From Chromatiales bacterium (lineage in GTDB: Bacteria > Pseudomonadota > Gammaproteobacteria > Steroidobacterales > GCA-2729495): DNA of 38,950 bases. The notes under the pieces are model-generated. The model had not been told where the DNA came from. It worked only from the letters and a program-made list of their open reading frames with translations, and made no database searches. Positions 27,288 to 35,580 of this stretch are shown one piece after another (position 1 is the first letter of the stretch; each line of letters opens with the position of its first letter). The translations under genes were made by a program, and so were the position numbers. The stretch spans positions 1 to 38,950 of the forward strand of contig PBZD01000016.1 of assembly GCA_002729875.1 (NCBI GenBank), in the 5' to 3' direction.

Positions 27288-27887
27288 TTATTTGTGTCGG
27301 TAGATTCGCCAGATGCGCAACCCCAGCAGTACGGCAATGATCAAACAGTAGATCAACGGTTCCATAAGGTCTTTTTTGACTTGCCAGTAGAAATGCCAGC
27401 AGGCCAGGATTACGGTGAGGTAGACGAGTCGGTGCAGGTGCTTCCAGTGTCTGCCGAGTTTCCTGCGCCAGTTATTGGTTGAGGTGATTGCGAGCGGTGT
27501 CATTGTCAGCAGGCCGAGGAAACCAATCGTGATGAACGGGCGCTTAAGGATGTCCTCGATGATGGCGGCAAAATCAAAAGTTTGATCCAGGATGAGATAA
27601 TTCAGGAAATGCAGCCCGCAGTAGGTGAAGGCAAACAGGCCCAGCATGCGCCGGAACCGGATTAGTGATGGCCCGGTAACCCAGGTCAGGGGGGTTAACG
27701 CGAGCGTTGCACAGAGCATGCGCAGGCCCCATATGCCTAGCGTGTCCTGGATATTTTCTATCGGATTGGGTCCGAGTTGCAGCGGGCCGACTGCGAATAT
27801 CTTCAGTATCAGCCAGAGCAAAGGAGCACAGCAGGCAATGAAAACAGCCAGCTTGCCAAAGCGCTTGATGATAAGCGGTGTAATCAA
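27288..27887 (-). CDS. msrQ: MsrQ, heme-binding membrane subunit of periplasmic methionine sulfoxide reductase
   Basis: 199 residues with about six membrane helices of the ferric-reductase-like type. Heme histidines are expected in YCGLHFLNYL, in KHLHRLVYL and in ILACWHFYWQ. It passes electrons from the quinone pool or flavin reductase to MsrP. The only reasonable start codon is TTG at 27885-27887: the frame is closed upstream by the msrP TGA at 27900, and no ATG or GTG lies between. The gene is therefore in the same frame as msrP, four sense codons after its stop, with no strong ribosome site, so translation may depend on ribosomes leaving msrP. Confidence 0.93.
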   Translation of the reverse strand: MITPLIIKRFGKLAVFIACCAPLLWLILKIFAVGPLQLGPNPIENIQDTLGIWGLRMLCATLALTPLTWVTGPSLIRFRRMLGLFAFTYCGLHFLNYLILDQTFDFAAIIEDILKRPFITIGFLGLLTMTPLAITSTNNWRRKLGRHWKHLHRLVYLTVILACWHFYWQVKKDLMEPLIYCLIIAVLLGLRIWRIYRHK

Positions 27888-27899
27888 TGCTCGGGTAGT

Positions 27900-28823
27900 T
27901 CAGAAGTGCCGGGTCAGGTCGAGGCCTGTGTACAGGCTGGCAACTTCGTCGCCATAGCCATTAAACATCAGGGTTGGCTGTTTCTTCGCAAACAGTCCCG
28001 AGCCGATACGGCGTTCGCGCGCCTGACTCCAGCGCGGATGATCGACTTCGGGGTTCACGTTTGCATAGAAACCATATTCGGCCGGCATTGCATCCGACCA
28101 TGTAGTATACGGTCGGGTTTCGGTGAAACTGATACGTACGATCGACTTGATACTTTTAAAGCCATACTTCCAGGGGACGATCAGGCGGAGTGGCGCACCA
28201 TTCTGGCCTGGCAGATCAACGCCGTACAAGCCGGTTGCCAACAGTGTCAGCGGGTGCATTGCTTCAGCGATGGTCAGTCCTTCGCGATACGGAAAATCGA
28301 GTACCCCTCTGCGTTGTCCGGGCATCTCCGCCGGCCTGTAGACTGTTTCAAAGGCAACAAATTTCGCCTTCGAGGTTGGTTTGAATCGTTGCAGCACATT
28401 GCTCAGCGAAATACCATTCCATGGCACGACCATTGACCAGGCCTCAACGCAGCGGAATCGATAGATTCTTTCTTCGATTGCATGCGGGCCGATAATATCC
28501 TCAAAATTAAATTTACCGGTAATCTCTGCTTCACCATCGATTGTGACGCTCCAGGGACTGGTGTTAAACGCTCCGGATAATTTTGCCGGATCCTCTTTGT
28601 CGAGGCCAAATTCATAGAAATTGTTATAGCGGGTGATGTCCTCAAATGAATTGACCTCAGGGTTGGCGGCAGGGGTTTTGTCATCGGCGCCCGCGCAACC
28701 GGGAGCGAACAACAGGCTGGTGCCGGCCAGTGCGGTCGAACCGATAAAGTCTCTGCGATTCAGGTAGTTGTGTTCCGGTGTTATCTGGAATGATCTAATC
28801 ACTGGTTTTTGTCGTATCAGCAT
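27900..28823 (-). CDS. msrP: MsrP, periplasmic protein-methionine-sulfoxide reductase catalytic subunit
   Basis: 307 residues. A Tat signal with twin arginine ([15 protein letters not shown]23-R24) is followed by the sulfite-oxidase-like molybdopterin domain. The molybdenum-binding Cys125 is in [32 protein letters not shown] and [12 protein letters not shown] are family signatures. It reduces oxidised methionine in exported proteins, with MsrQ as electron donor. Because Tat exports folded cofactor enzymes, the twin arginine is a strong check. Order on the minus strand is DUF547, msrP, msrQ, rhodanese. An alternative start could lie a few codons downstream but would shorten the signal. Confidence 0.96.
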   Translation of the reverse strand: MLIRQKPVIRSFQITPEHNYLNRRDFIGSTALAGTSLLFAPGCAGADDKTPAANPEVNSFEDITRYNNFYEFGLDKEDPAKLSGAFNTSPWSVTIDGEAEITGKFNFEDIIGPHAIEERIYRFRCVEAWSMVVPWNGISLSNVLQRFKPTSKAKFVAFETVYRPAEMPGQRRGVLDFPYREGLTIAEAMHPLTLLATGLYGVDLPGQNGAPLRLIVPWKYGFKSIKSIVRISFTETRPYTTWSDAMPAEYGFYANVNPEVDHPRWSQARERRIGSGLFAKKQPTLMFNGYGDEVASLYTGLDLTRHF

Positions 28824-28849
28824 GGCGAACGGTTCTCCGTTTACTAGGA

Positions 28850-29701
28850 TTAGTCTTTGCCGAGGTAGCGACCATTCAGGCCCCAGTCATAGTCGATAAA
28901 CCGGATAGAAAATTTATCCAGACGAAGCATGTCCTGTGTCGGTGCATCGTCTGCAAAGCGTGCAAGGTAGCGTTGTAGCGAGCCGCCGGCTGCAATGAAA
29001 CCATCTGCATGCCACTTGAATATCCTGGATAGAAAGGCTGTTTGTCGTTTGGTGTCAAAATGATTTCGGGTCGGGTCGTTAATAAACTGTTTTGCTGCGT
29101 CATGTAATTGTTTGTCAAGACGTTCCGGGCGGTATGCCTGGCTCGACAGGCGTGGAGAGGATATCGATGCACGAATGAGTGCAAAATGGATGCGACGGTC
29201 GCCAAGTGTGATGATATGTTCATGTTCAAGTGTTCGCAGGCTGATCATTTTGCCGAGTACATTAAATTTCTGTTTTTGGAAAAAATTTCGTCGTCCCCAC
29301 CAGCCTGAAGGAGAATGGCCGTTCAGGATGCCCTGAATCGCGAGTGCGTTATATGCATTGATATAAAAAGCCAGTTTGGCACTGGTTGAGGTCAGATCGT
29401 CCGACTGTGTCGTGCCAAGTTGTTCGACAAATTTTCCAAACTGCGGCTCGGATGCGATGCCGTCATAGTCGATAAATCCGTTACGGACATTACGGGCCAG
29501 TATTTCATCAAGTACGTCATAGTCGGGAAGTTGTGCCTGTGCGCTACTGACGAGCAGGGCAAGAACCGACAGCAGCCCGGTTAGCAGCAATAACCCGAGG
29601 CCGGTTATTCTCCGGCTGCGAACAGGGTGTCGGTAGCGCAAGCCAATATTTTCTTCCATAAGCAGTCTGATTCTCAGGTTTGGCATGGATTGCTCTCGCA
29701 T
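28850..29701 (-). CDS. DUF547 domain-containing protein, cysteine-free variant
   Basis: Up to 283 residues. A membrane/signal segment (about 32-56, [24 protein letters not shown]) is followed by a DUF547 domain: [17 protein letters not shown] (usual FWINAYNAL), [26 protein letters not shown], and FKWHADGF. The position that often reads CAS..CP in the family is RAS..SP here, and the whole protein contains no cysteine. Function is unknown; some family members are called glutaredoxin-like only by neighbourhood. ATGs at 29701, 29686 and 29659 are all possible; the first gives the longest frame. It heads the msrP block and is divergent from the TRAP lipoprotein. Confidence 0.85.
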   Translation of the reverse strand: MREQSMPNLRIRLLMEENIGLRYRHPVRSRRITGLGLLLLTGLLSVLALLVSSAQAQLPDYDVLDEILARNVRNGFIDYDGIASEPQFGKFVEQLGTTQSDDLTSTSAKLAFYINAYNALAIQGILNGHSPSGWWGRRNFFQKQKFNVLGKMISLRTLEHEHIITLGDRRIHFALIRASISSPRLSSQAYRPERLDKQLHDAAKQFINDPTRNHFDTKRQTAFLSRIFKWHADGFIAAGGSLQRYLARFADDAPTQDMLRLDKFSIRFIDYDWGLNGRYLGKD

Positions 29702-29721
29702 TGCACTATACTGCTCCGACC

Positions 29722-30762
29722 ATGAATATCACCAGTAAAATAAACACTGTGATCCGGCTGTGCACATTAGGTCTTATTATCCTGATTGCTTTGTCCGGCT
29801 GCGAATCAGGGGGCGATGTCACGATTGTTAACCTTGGCGGGACAACCGTGCCCGATACGCCAGGTGAGACCGTCTGGCTGAACTTTAAGCAAACCGCGGA
29901 AACAGCTTCCGGTGGCCGGCTCGAGTTGCGTCCGTTGATCTATGGCCAACTCGGTTCAGAGGAACAGTTACTGTCCGGTTTGCGGCGGGGTAGGATTCAG
30001 TTTGCCAACCTGTCGGCACAGGTCACCTCCACGGTCGTACCTGAATTAGCGCTTTTATATGCCCCATTTCTGTTTGACGATGCCGGGCAGGCCGATTACG
30101 TCTACGATACCTATCTGACCAGCCTGTATCGTGACTTGCTGGCCAGGCATAACCTGCATCTCGTTACGTGGTACGAAATCGGTTTTCACTCAATTTATGC
30201 GACCACTCCTGTCATCGTTCCGGCTGATGCGCGGGGCAAGCGGTTCCGCGTCTCGAGCAGTCTTAATGCGCGGCTGTTCGCCGCAGCGATCGGCACCGAT
30301 CTCATCCCGCTTGGTTTTGGTGAAATTGTTTCAAGTTTGCAGACCGGCCTGATCGAAGCAGGAGATAACTCCGTCAGCTTGTATGCAGGCACCGGAATTG
30401 CCGACGAGGCGCCACATTATTCATTAACCCGCCACGCCTTTGGGGTTTCCGTCATCGTTGCCGACAAAAAATGGTGGGATGCGCTGCCGTCCGGGGACCG
30501 GGCTGTGTTGAGCGACAGTTTTCCGTCGATTGCCGAGACACGGCAATTGTCACGTGCGCAGGATGTGGCCGATCTGAATGATCAGTCACGCGGTATCATC
30601 ACCCATGAGCTCAGCGACGAGCAACGAAAAGCGTGGCGGACTGCAACTGCAGACGTGACCGGGCAACTCATCGAGCAACTCGGCGGCCGCGCCCATGATA
30701 TTCATGCTTTAATCCTCAAGGGCAAGGCTGAATACAAGCAACGCATTAAACAGCAACCGTAA
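29722..30762 (+). CDS. TRAP transporter substrate-binding lipoprotein (DctP family)
   Basis: 346 residues from the ATG at 29722, chosen because it begins a lipoprotein signal with lipobox LSGC (Cys27); a longer frame from 29680 only adds junk before it. The DctP fold is shown by YGQLGSEEQLLSGLRRGRIQFAN, APFLFDD, and the carboxylate-gripping Arg176 in GKRFRV. GLIEAGDNSVSLY is the second binding segment. It should capture an organic acid outside the inner membrane. No DctQ or DctM permease gene is in the window, so it is an orphan here. TATACT at 29707-29712 is a possible -10. Confidence 0.92.
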   Translation: MNITSKINTVIRLCTLGLIILIALSGCESGGDVTIVNLGGTTVPDTPGETVWLNFKQTAETASGGRLELRPLIYGQLGSEEQLLSGLRRGRIQFANLSAQVTSTVVPELALLYAPFLFDDAGQADYVYDTYLTSLYRDLLARHNLHLVTWYEIGFHSIYATTPVIVPADARGKRFRVSSSLNARLFAAAIGTDLIPLGFGEIVSSLQTGLIEAGDNSVSLYAGTGIADEAPHYSLTRHAFGVSVIVADKKWWDALPSGDRAVLSDSFPSIAETRQLSRAQDVADLNDQSRGIITHELSDEQRKAWRTATADVTGQLIEQLGGRAHDIHALILKGKAEYKQRIKQQP

Positions 30763-30852
30763 TTCTGTGGGCTGACCGGGATAAAATAATCCTGTCGTAG
30801 CCGGAAGATAGATAACCGCCTCACAGGTAATACCTGAAGAAGGAGAATTACA

Positions 30853-32574
30853 GTGTCGTCAGTGTGTTTGCCGTTAATGGATTTTGCCAGGACGTTCCTG
30901 TTCGGGTTTGCCGTATGCCTCGCAGCCGGATGTTCGCCGGTCGGCAAACCTGTCGCAAACCATGCCGCTGATAATCCGTTTACAGAGGCAGGGGAAAATG
31001 CCGCAGCAACCATCACCGCAGATCAGATTGTCACACATGTCAAAGTGCTGGGTTCGGATGAATTTGAAGGTCGCAGCCCGGCGTCCAGGGGTGATCGGCT
31101 GACGCAGGCATACCTGATTGAGCAACTGGCGGCAGCCGGCTACATGCCTGCGGGTGTTAGCGGAACCTGGCTGCAGCCATTCAAAATTGTCGGCATTGAT
31201 ACGGTAGCACCCCGGCTCTGGACATTTTCTCTCGCTGGTCAGCAGCAGGATTTTGCTCACCGCGATGAATATGTCGCGCTGAGTGGAGTGCAGGCTGATA
31301 CTGCGATCATCGAGGATGCCGAAGTAGTGTTTGTCGGTTATGGCATACAGGCACCGGAATATGACTGGGATGATTTCAAGGGCAGGGATTTGTCCGGCAA
31401 GGTATTGTTGATGCTGAATAATGACCCGGAGTGGGATCCGGAGTTATTTGCTGGTGAACGGCGCCTGTATTACGGGCGCTGGGTTTATAAGTTTGAGAGT
31501 GCGGCGCTACAGGGCGCAGCCGGGGCGATCATTATTCATACGACTTCATCGGCGGGCTATCCGTGGCAGGTTGTTGAGACGGGGTGGACCGGCGAACAGT
31601 TTGAATTGCCGGCTGCAGGTGAGCCGCGCAGTCAGGTGGAAGCATGGATGACTGAAGCGGCGGCCGGCAGGCTGGTGGCGATGGCCGGCAAGGATTTGGC
31701 GGCCCTGGCAGCAGCAGCCCGCAGTCATGACTTTGAGCCGGTGCCACTCGGCGTGACGACTGCCATGACATTGAACAACACGATTACCGACAAGGAGACG
31801 GCTAACGTACTCGGCATTCTGCCGGGCAGTGATCCGGAGTTGGCCGGGGAGGTGGTCATCCTCACAGCGCATCATGATCATTTGGGTATCGGCGAACCCG
31901 ATGCGAGCGGCGATCGTATCTATAATGGTGCGGAGGATAACGGTATGGGGATGGGTATGGTCCTGGCAATAGCCAATGCTTATGCATCAATGCCGGTAGC
32001 ACCCCGCCGTTCGATGTTGATGTTGTTTGTTGCTGCTGAGGAACAGGGTCTGCTCGGGTCCCGGTTTTATGCCGACAATCCGACCTTTCCAGCCGGGCAT
32101 ATCGCCGCCAACATGAATTATGACGGTGGCAACATATGGGGTCGGACGCGTGACATCACCTTCATCGGTTACGGTAAATCAACGCTCGACAGTGTTGTAG
32201 ACCTGGTGGCGGCGCGCCAGGGAAGGATAGTCAAACCGGATCAGTTTCCGGATCGCGGTTACTACTATCGCTCAGATCAGATCAGCTTTGCGAAGATTGG
32301 CGTACCGGCCACATACTTCGATAAAGGTATGGATTTTATCGGCCGGCCGGCTGACTGGGGCCGGCGACAGATAGAGGAATACGAGGCGGTTCGCTATCAC
32401 CAGCCGAGTGACGAGTATGACGAAAGCTGGAACCTCGAGGGTGCCGTTGAGGATGTCCGGTTGGGATTCTGGGTTGGGTTAATTGTCGCCAATGCTGATG
32501 AGATGCCGGCCTGGAGTCCGGGGGATGAATTCGAAGCGGCCCGAAAAGCTGCTCTGGATGCGCTAATGGAATAG
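30853..32574 (+). CDS. M28 family metallopeptidase lipoprotein
   Basis: 573 residues. A lipoprotein signal has the lipobox LAAGC (Cys27). Residues about 150-290 form a PA-type inserted domain (VFVGYGIQAPEYDWDDFKGRDLSGKVLLML; GAAGAIIIHT). The M28 zinc site follows: HHDHLG near 340, NGAEDNG with the bridging Asp, AAEEQGLLGS with the catalytic Glu pair, NYDG near 422, and a late His in RYHQPSDEYD. It is probably an aminopeptidase in the periplasm or at the outer membrane. GTG start with AGGAG 7 bases before it. It shares strand but no close spacing with the TRAP gene (90 bp). Confidence 0.95.
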   Translation: MSSVCLPLMDFARTFLFGFAVCLAAGCSPVGKPVANHAADNPFTEAGENAAATITADQIVTHVKVLGSDEFEGRSPASRGDRLTQAYLIEQLAAAGYMPAGVSGTWLQPFKIVGIDTVAPRLWTFSLAGQQQDFAHRDEYVALSGVQADTAIIEDAEVVFVGYGIQAPEYDWDDFKGRDLSGKVLLMLNNDPEWDPELFAGERRLYYGRWVYKFESAALQGAAGAIIIHTTSSAGYPWQVVETGWTGEQFELPAAGEPRSQVEAWMTEAAAGRLVAMAGKDLAALAAAARSHDFEPVPLGVTTAMTLNNTITDKETANVLGILPGSDPELAGEVVILTAHHDHLGIGEPDASGDRIYNGAEDNGMGMGMVLAIANAYASMPVAPRRSMLMLFVAAEEQGLLGSRFYADNPTFPAGHIAANMNYDGGNIWGRTRDITFIGYGKSTLDSVVDLVAARQGRIVKPDQFPDRGYYYRSDQISFAKIGVPATYFDKGMDFIGRPADWGRRQIEEYEAVRYHQPSDEYDESWNLEGAVEDVRLGFWVGLIVANADEMPAWSPGDEFEAARKAALDALME

Positions 32575-32605
32575 CTGGCCGGAGTCCGGTGGTATCTGAC
32601 AGCAA

Positions 32606-33493
32606 TTATTTACGGGATCTCAATCTCGCTGATGCCAGGATTGCGATATTGCCGGTGAGTGCGAGTGCGACACCGATAAGAATGTGCAATTCCAGTACCA
32701 GGTTTTCGAACATGGCTGATAAGATCAGCGCGACGATCGGGATCATGACCATCGAGTATCCGGCCCGATCGGCACCGATACGACCCAGCAGGGTCAGGTA
32801 GCAGCCGAACGCAACAACTGAGCCAAACACGGCCAGGAACAACAGCGATACGAGGTAAGCCGGTGACAGGTCGATGTCGAACGGTTTACCCTGGGCAAGG
32901 GCCAGCCCGGTATTCAGTAACACACCATAAAACATGCCCCACGCTGTCGAGGGCATGACCGGCAGGCCCTGACGTTGAGCAACCTGTGCGATGATGTTGC
33001 CAAAGGAGGCCAGTAAAGCCCCGGTTAAGGACAGGCTTGCGCCGATAAAAATATTATCGGACAGCGACATATTCTGAATGGCCGGCAGGAAAATAATAAG
33101 AATGCCGATGATGCCGAGTGTGGCACCAAGGTAAGTGTATTTGTCTATGTGTGCGCCGAGGAAAATACGTGTGTTGATAATATTCAACCAAACCATGGCA
33201 GAGAAACCAATCGCATTCAGGGCAGACATAATATAAATCTGAGCCGCATAAGCGGCCACATAGTTCAGTCCGAACAGAAAGACACCCATTAGCATGAAAT
33301 AGCGATGCGCTCGCCAGTCGAAGCGCAGCGACCGGCCGGTAAGTGCGCACCAGGCGAACGCAACTGCAGTTGCTATCAGGTAGCGATATACCAGCGACAC
33401 TTCGGGGGCGATATCGCCGAGCTGGAATTCGACGGCCAGCCAGGTCGCACCCCAGATCAGCACAGTAAAAAAATAGAGTATAAAGTTAGTCAT
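32606..33493 (-). CDS. EamA/DMT family transporter
   Basis: 295 residues with ten predicted membrane helices in two EamA repeats. The first starts YFFTVLIWGATWLAVEF; the second follows NIFIGASLSLTGALLASFGNI. LGRIGADRAGYSMVMIPIVALILS is the typical last block. Such carriers export amino acids or other small metabolites; the substrate is unknown. The message before the ATG shows no ribosome site; it actually reads CCTCC there. It converges on the M28 gene (31 bp apart) and lies 53 bp downstream of... the alcohol dehydrogenase stop is 53 bp beyond its start on the same strand. Confidence 0.9.
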   Translation of the reverse strand: MTNFILYFFTVLIWGATWLAVEFQLGDIAPEVSLVYRYLIATAVAFAWCALTGRSLRFDWRAHRYFMLMGVFLFGLNYVAAYAAQIYIMSALNAIGFSAMVWLNIINTRIFLGAHIDKYTYLGATLGIIGILIIFLPAIQNMSLSDNIFIGASLSLTGALLASFGNIIAQVAQRQGLPVMPSTAWGMFYGVLLNTGLALAQGKPFDIDLSPAYLVSLLFLAVFGSVVAFGCYLTLLGRIGADRAGYSMVMIPIVALILSAMFENLVLELHILIGVALALTGNIAILASARLRSRK

Positions 33494-33546
33494 TGTTGGA
33501 GGCAGGCTTAACGACTAGCACTGTACGTTGTGGTTACAGTGTTGGA

Positions 33547-34575
33547 TCACACCTGGTTCCCGGGTTGATCCATGACTAATACCGCTGTGCCGATGATCTT
33601 ACCGTTGCGCAGGTCATCGAGTGCGTCGTTTGCCGCTTCTAGCTGGTAGGTTGTGATCTCCGGGTGGATTGGCATCTGGCTGGCCAGCGCCAAAAAGTCC
33701 CTGCCGTCGGTGCGGGTAAGATTTGCGACAGAGCGGATCTGCCGTTCAGCCCACAGATCGGCATACGCAAATGACGGGATGTCACTCATGTGGATGCCCC
33801 CGCAGACGACTACCCCGCCTTTCTTCAGATCCGTCAGGGCCTTGGGTACGAGGTTGCCGTCCGGTGCGAAAATCAAGGCCGCATCGAGCGCTGCCGGTGC
33901 CGGTTGATCGGAATCTCCGGCCCAGACAGCACCGACGCGCAGGGCGAATGCCTGGGCAGCCTCGTCGCCGGGCCTCGTGAATGCGTAGATCCTGCGTTTT
34001 TCATGACTGGCAACCTGGGTGATGATATGAGCCGCCGAACCAAAGCCGTAGATCCCTATACGCGTCGCGGCCCCGGCCATCCGCAGGCTGCGAAAGCCGA
34101 TGAGCCCTGCACACAGTAGCGGTGTTGTCTCAGCAGCCGATAGGGAAGCATCCAGTGGGAAACAATAGCGCGAGTCAGCAAGCATGTAGTCGGCGAAGCC
34201 GCCATCGACATGATAGCCATTGAACTGTGTATGGTCACAAAGGTTTTCACGGTTCGAACCGCAATACTCACAGGTCCCGCAGGTATGTGCGAGCCAGGCA
34301 ATACCGATGCGCGATCCGGGCGGCAGGATGGCTTCCGGTCCGGCTGCCATGATATCGCCGACGATCTGATGCCCGGGGACGATCGGGTAGTTTATTGCGG
34401 GTAGTTCGTTATCCTGAACATGCAGGTCGGTGCGACAGACACCGCAGGCGGCGACCCTGACCAGCACCTCGTAAGGCCCTGGTTCGGGTATCCGACGGTG
34501 TTCCAGCTGCAGCCGATCACCCGCACCGCGCAAAACCATCACGCGCATCATGGCGTTATCACTTTGCTTCATCAT
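33547..34575 (-). CDS. Zinc-dependent alcohol dehydrogenase family protein
   Basis: 342 residues, MDR superfamily. The catalytic zinc site has Cys44 (ACGVCRTDLH) and His69 (PGHQIVG). The structural zinc uses Cys99, Cys102, Cys105 and Cys113 (CGTCEYCGSNRENLC). The NAD(P) fold is seen at GIYGFGSAAHIITQ, close to the TIGR02822-like branch of zinc alcohol dehydrogenases (GFGxxAH). It would oxidise a primary alcohol or reduce an aldehyde; the substrate is unknown. Starts at 34575 and at the ATG pair 34551/34548 are possible, neither with a strong ribosome site; the later one starts closer to the family's usual N-terminus. Confidence 0.93.
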   Translation of the reverse strand: MMKQSDNAMMRVMVLRGAGDRLQLEHRRIPEPGPYEVLVRVAACGVCRTDLHVQDNELPAINYPIVPGHQIVGDIMAAGPEAILPPGSRIGIAWLAHTCGTCEYCGSNRENLCDHTQFNGYHVDGGFADYMLADSRYCFPLDASLSAAETTPLLCAGLIGFRSLRMAGAATRIGIYGFGSAAHIITQVASHEKRRIYAFTRPGDEAAQAFALRVGAVWAGDSDQPAPAALDAALIFAPDGNLVPKALTDLKKGGVVVCGGIHMSDIPSFAYADLWAERQIRSVANLTRTDGRDFLALASQMPIHPEITTYQLEAANDALDDLRNGKIIGTAVLVMDQPGNQV

Positions 34576-34758
34576 GGCCGGTATACGAACTGGGAGAACA
34601 AGTTCCTGTGCAGGCCATTTGGCCTGTCAAGGTGGGGTGCGACAGGTACGCTGTGGATAACTGTAGCACTGCCCGGGGTTTTTGTCTGTCCATATTGCAG
34701 CCGGTCGTGTTGCGCAGCCTTTCGCGCGTAAAGATATGGCGTTACCGTTAGTATTGGG

Positions 34759-35406
34759 ATGATATTGCGTAACAGGAATTCTGCATTGCCGTCACCCGAT
34801 ACGGCATTACCCGGTCGCTCCGAGTTGATGCCGGGGTCGTCGGCGCACGATGTCCTCGGCCACCCATTGCGACCACCATTCCCCGCTGGCATCGAGTGTG
34901 CCGTATTCGCACTCGGTTGCTTCTGGGGCGCCGAACGCGTGTTTTGGCAACAGGCTGGTGTCTATACAACGGCGGTCGGCTATACCGCAGGCTTCACCCC
35001 GAACCCGACCTATGAAGAAGTCTGTTCGGGTCAGACCGGGCATAGCGAGGCGGTACTGGTTGCCTTCGAGTCGCAGCGTGTCGACTATGCAACGTTGTTG
35101 GCCTTATTCTGGGAATCGCATGATCCTACGCAGGGTATGCGCCAGGGCAATGATAAAGGTACTCAATATCGGTCGGGGATTTATTTCAAGGGCAATGCCC
35201 AACGTGATGCGGCTCAGCGTACGATGGATGTCTTTCAGGCTGCGCTGCTGGCTGGCGGACGCGGAACGATCACGACTGAAATCAAGCCGGCAACTGAGTT
35301 TTATTATGCCGAGGAATATCATCAGCAGTACCTGGCCAGGAATCCGACTGGTTACTGCGGATTAGGTGGTACCGGTATTCATCTGCGGGACAGCCGGCTG
35401 CCTTAA
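34759..35406 (+). CDS. msrA: Peptide-methionine (S)-S-oxide reductase MsrA
   Basis: 215 residues, about the E. coli length (212). The catalytic Cys54 is in [62 protein letters not shown] and [23 protein letters not shown] are family signatures. It repairs methionine S-sulfoxide in the cytosol. E. coli MsrA uses two C-terminal cysteines; here Cys200 remains but the later one is His208, so recycling may use one resolving Cys or another route. The start at 34759 is supported by an N-terminal stretch ([14 protein letters not shown]) matching the long-form enzymes, although no ribosome site is seen. Confidence 0.96.
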   Translation: MILRNRNSALPSPDTALPGRSELMPGSSAHDVLGHPLRPPFPAGIECAVFALGCFWGAERVFWQQAGVYTTAVGYTAGFTPNPTYEEVCSGQTGHSEAVLVAFESQRVDYATLLALFWESHDPTQGMRQGNDKGTQYRSGIYFKGNAQRDAAQRTMDVFQAALLAGGRGTITTEIKPATEFYYAEEYHQQYLARNPTGYCGLGGTGIHLRDSRLP

Positions 35407-35580
35407 TCGAATCGGGTTAGAGGCTGGCGCAATCCCCACTGCAGTGGCTGTCAGCGGTGATTCACCGGCGGGATAGCGGCAAGGTATTGCCGCAGCACAA
35501 ACTGTGAAGCCGGCCACATTATCCCAAACGGCAATCGTTATTATGTCTGAATCTCCCCAAACCCGGGGTCTCAGGGGCGC

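Noticed and set aside
27777-28436. 219-codon plus-strand ORF
   Set aside because: Antisense to msrP and msrQ, both certain.
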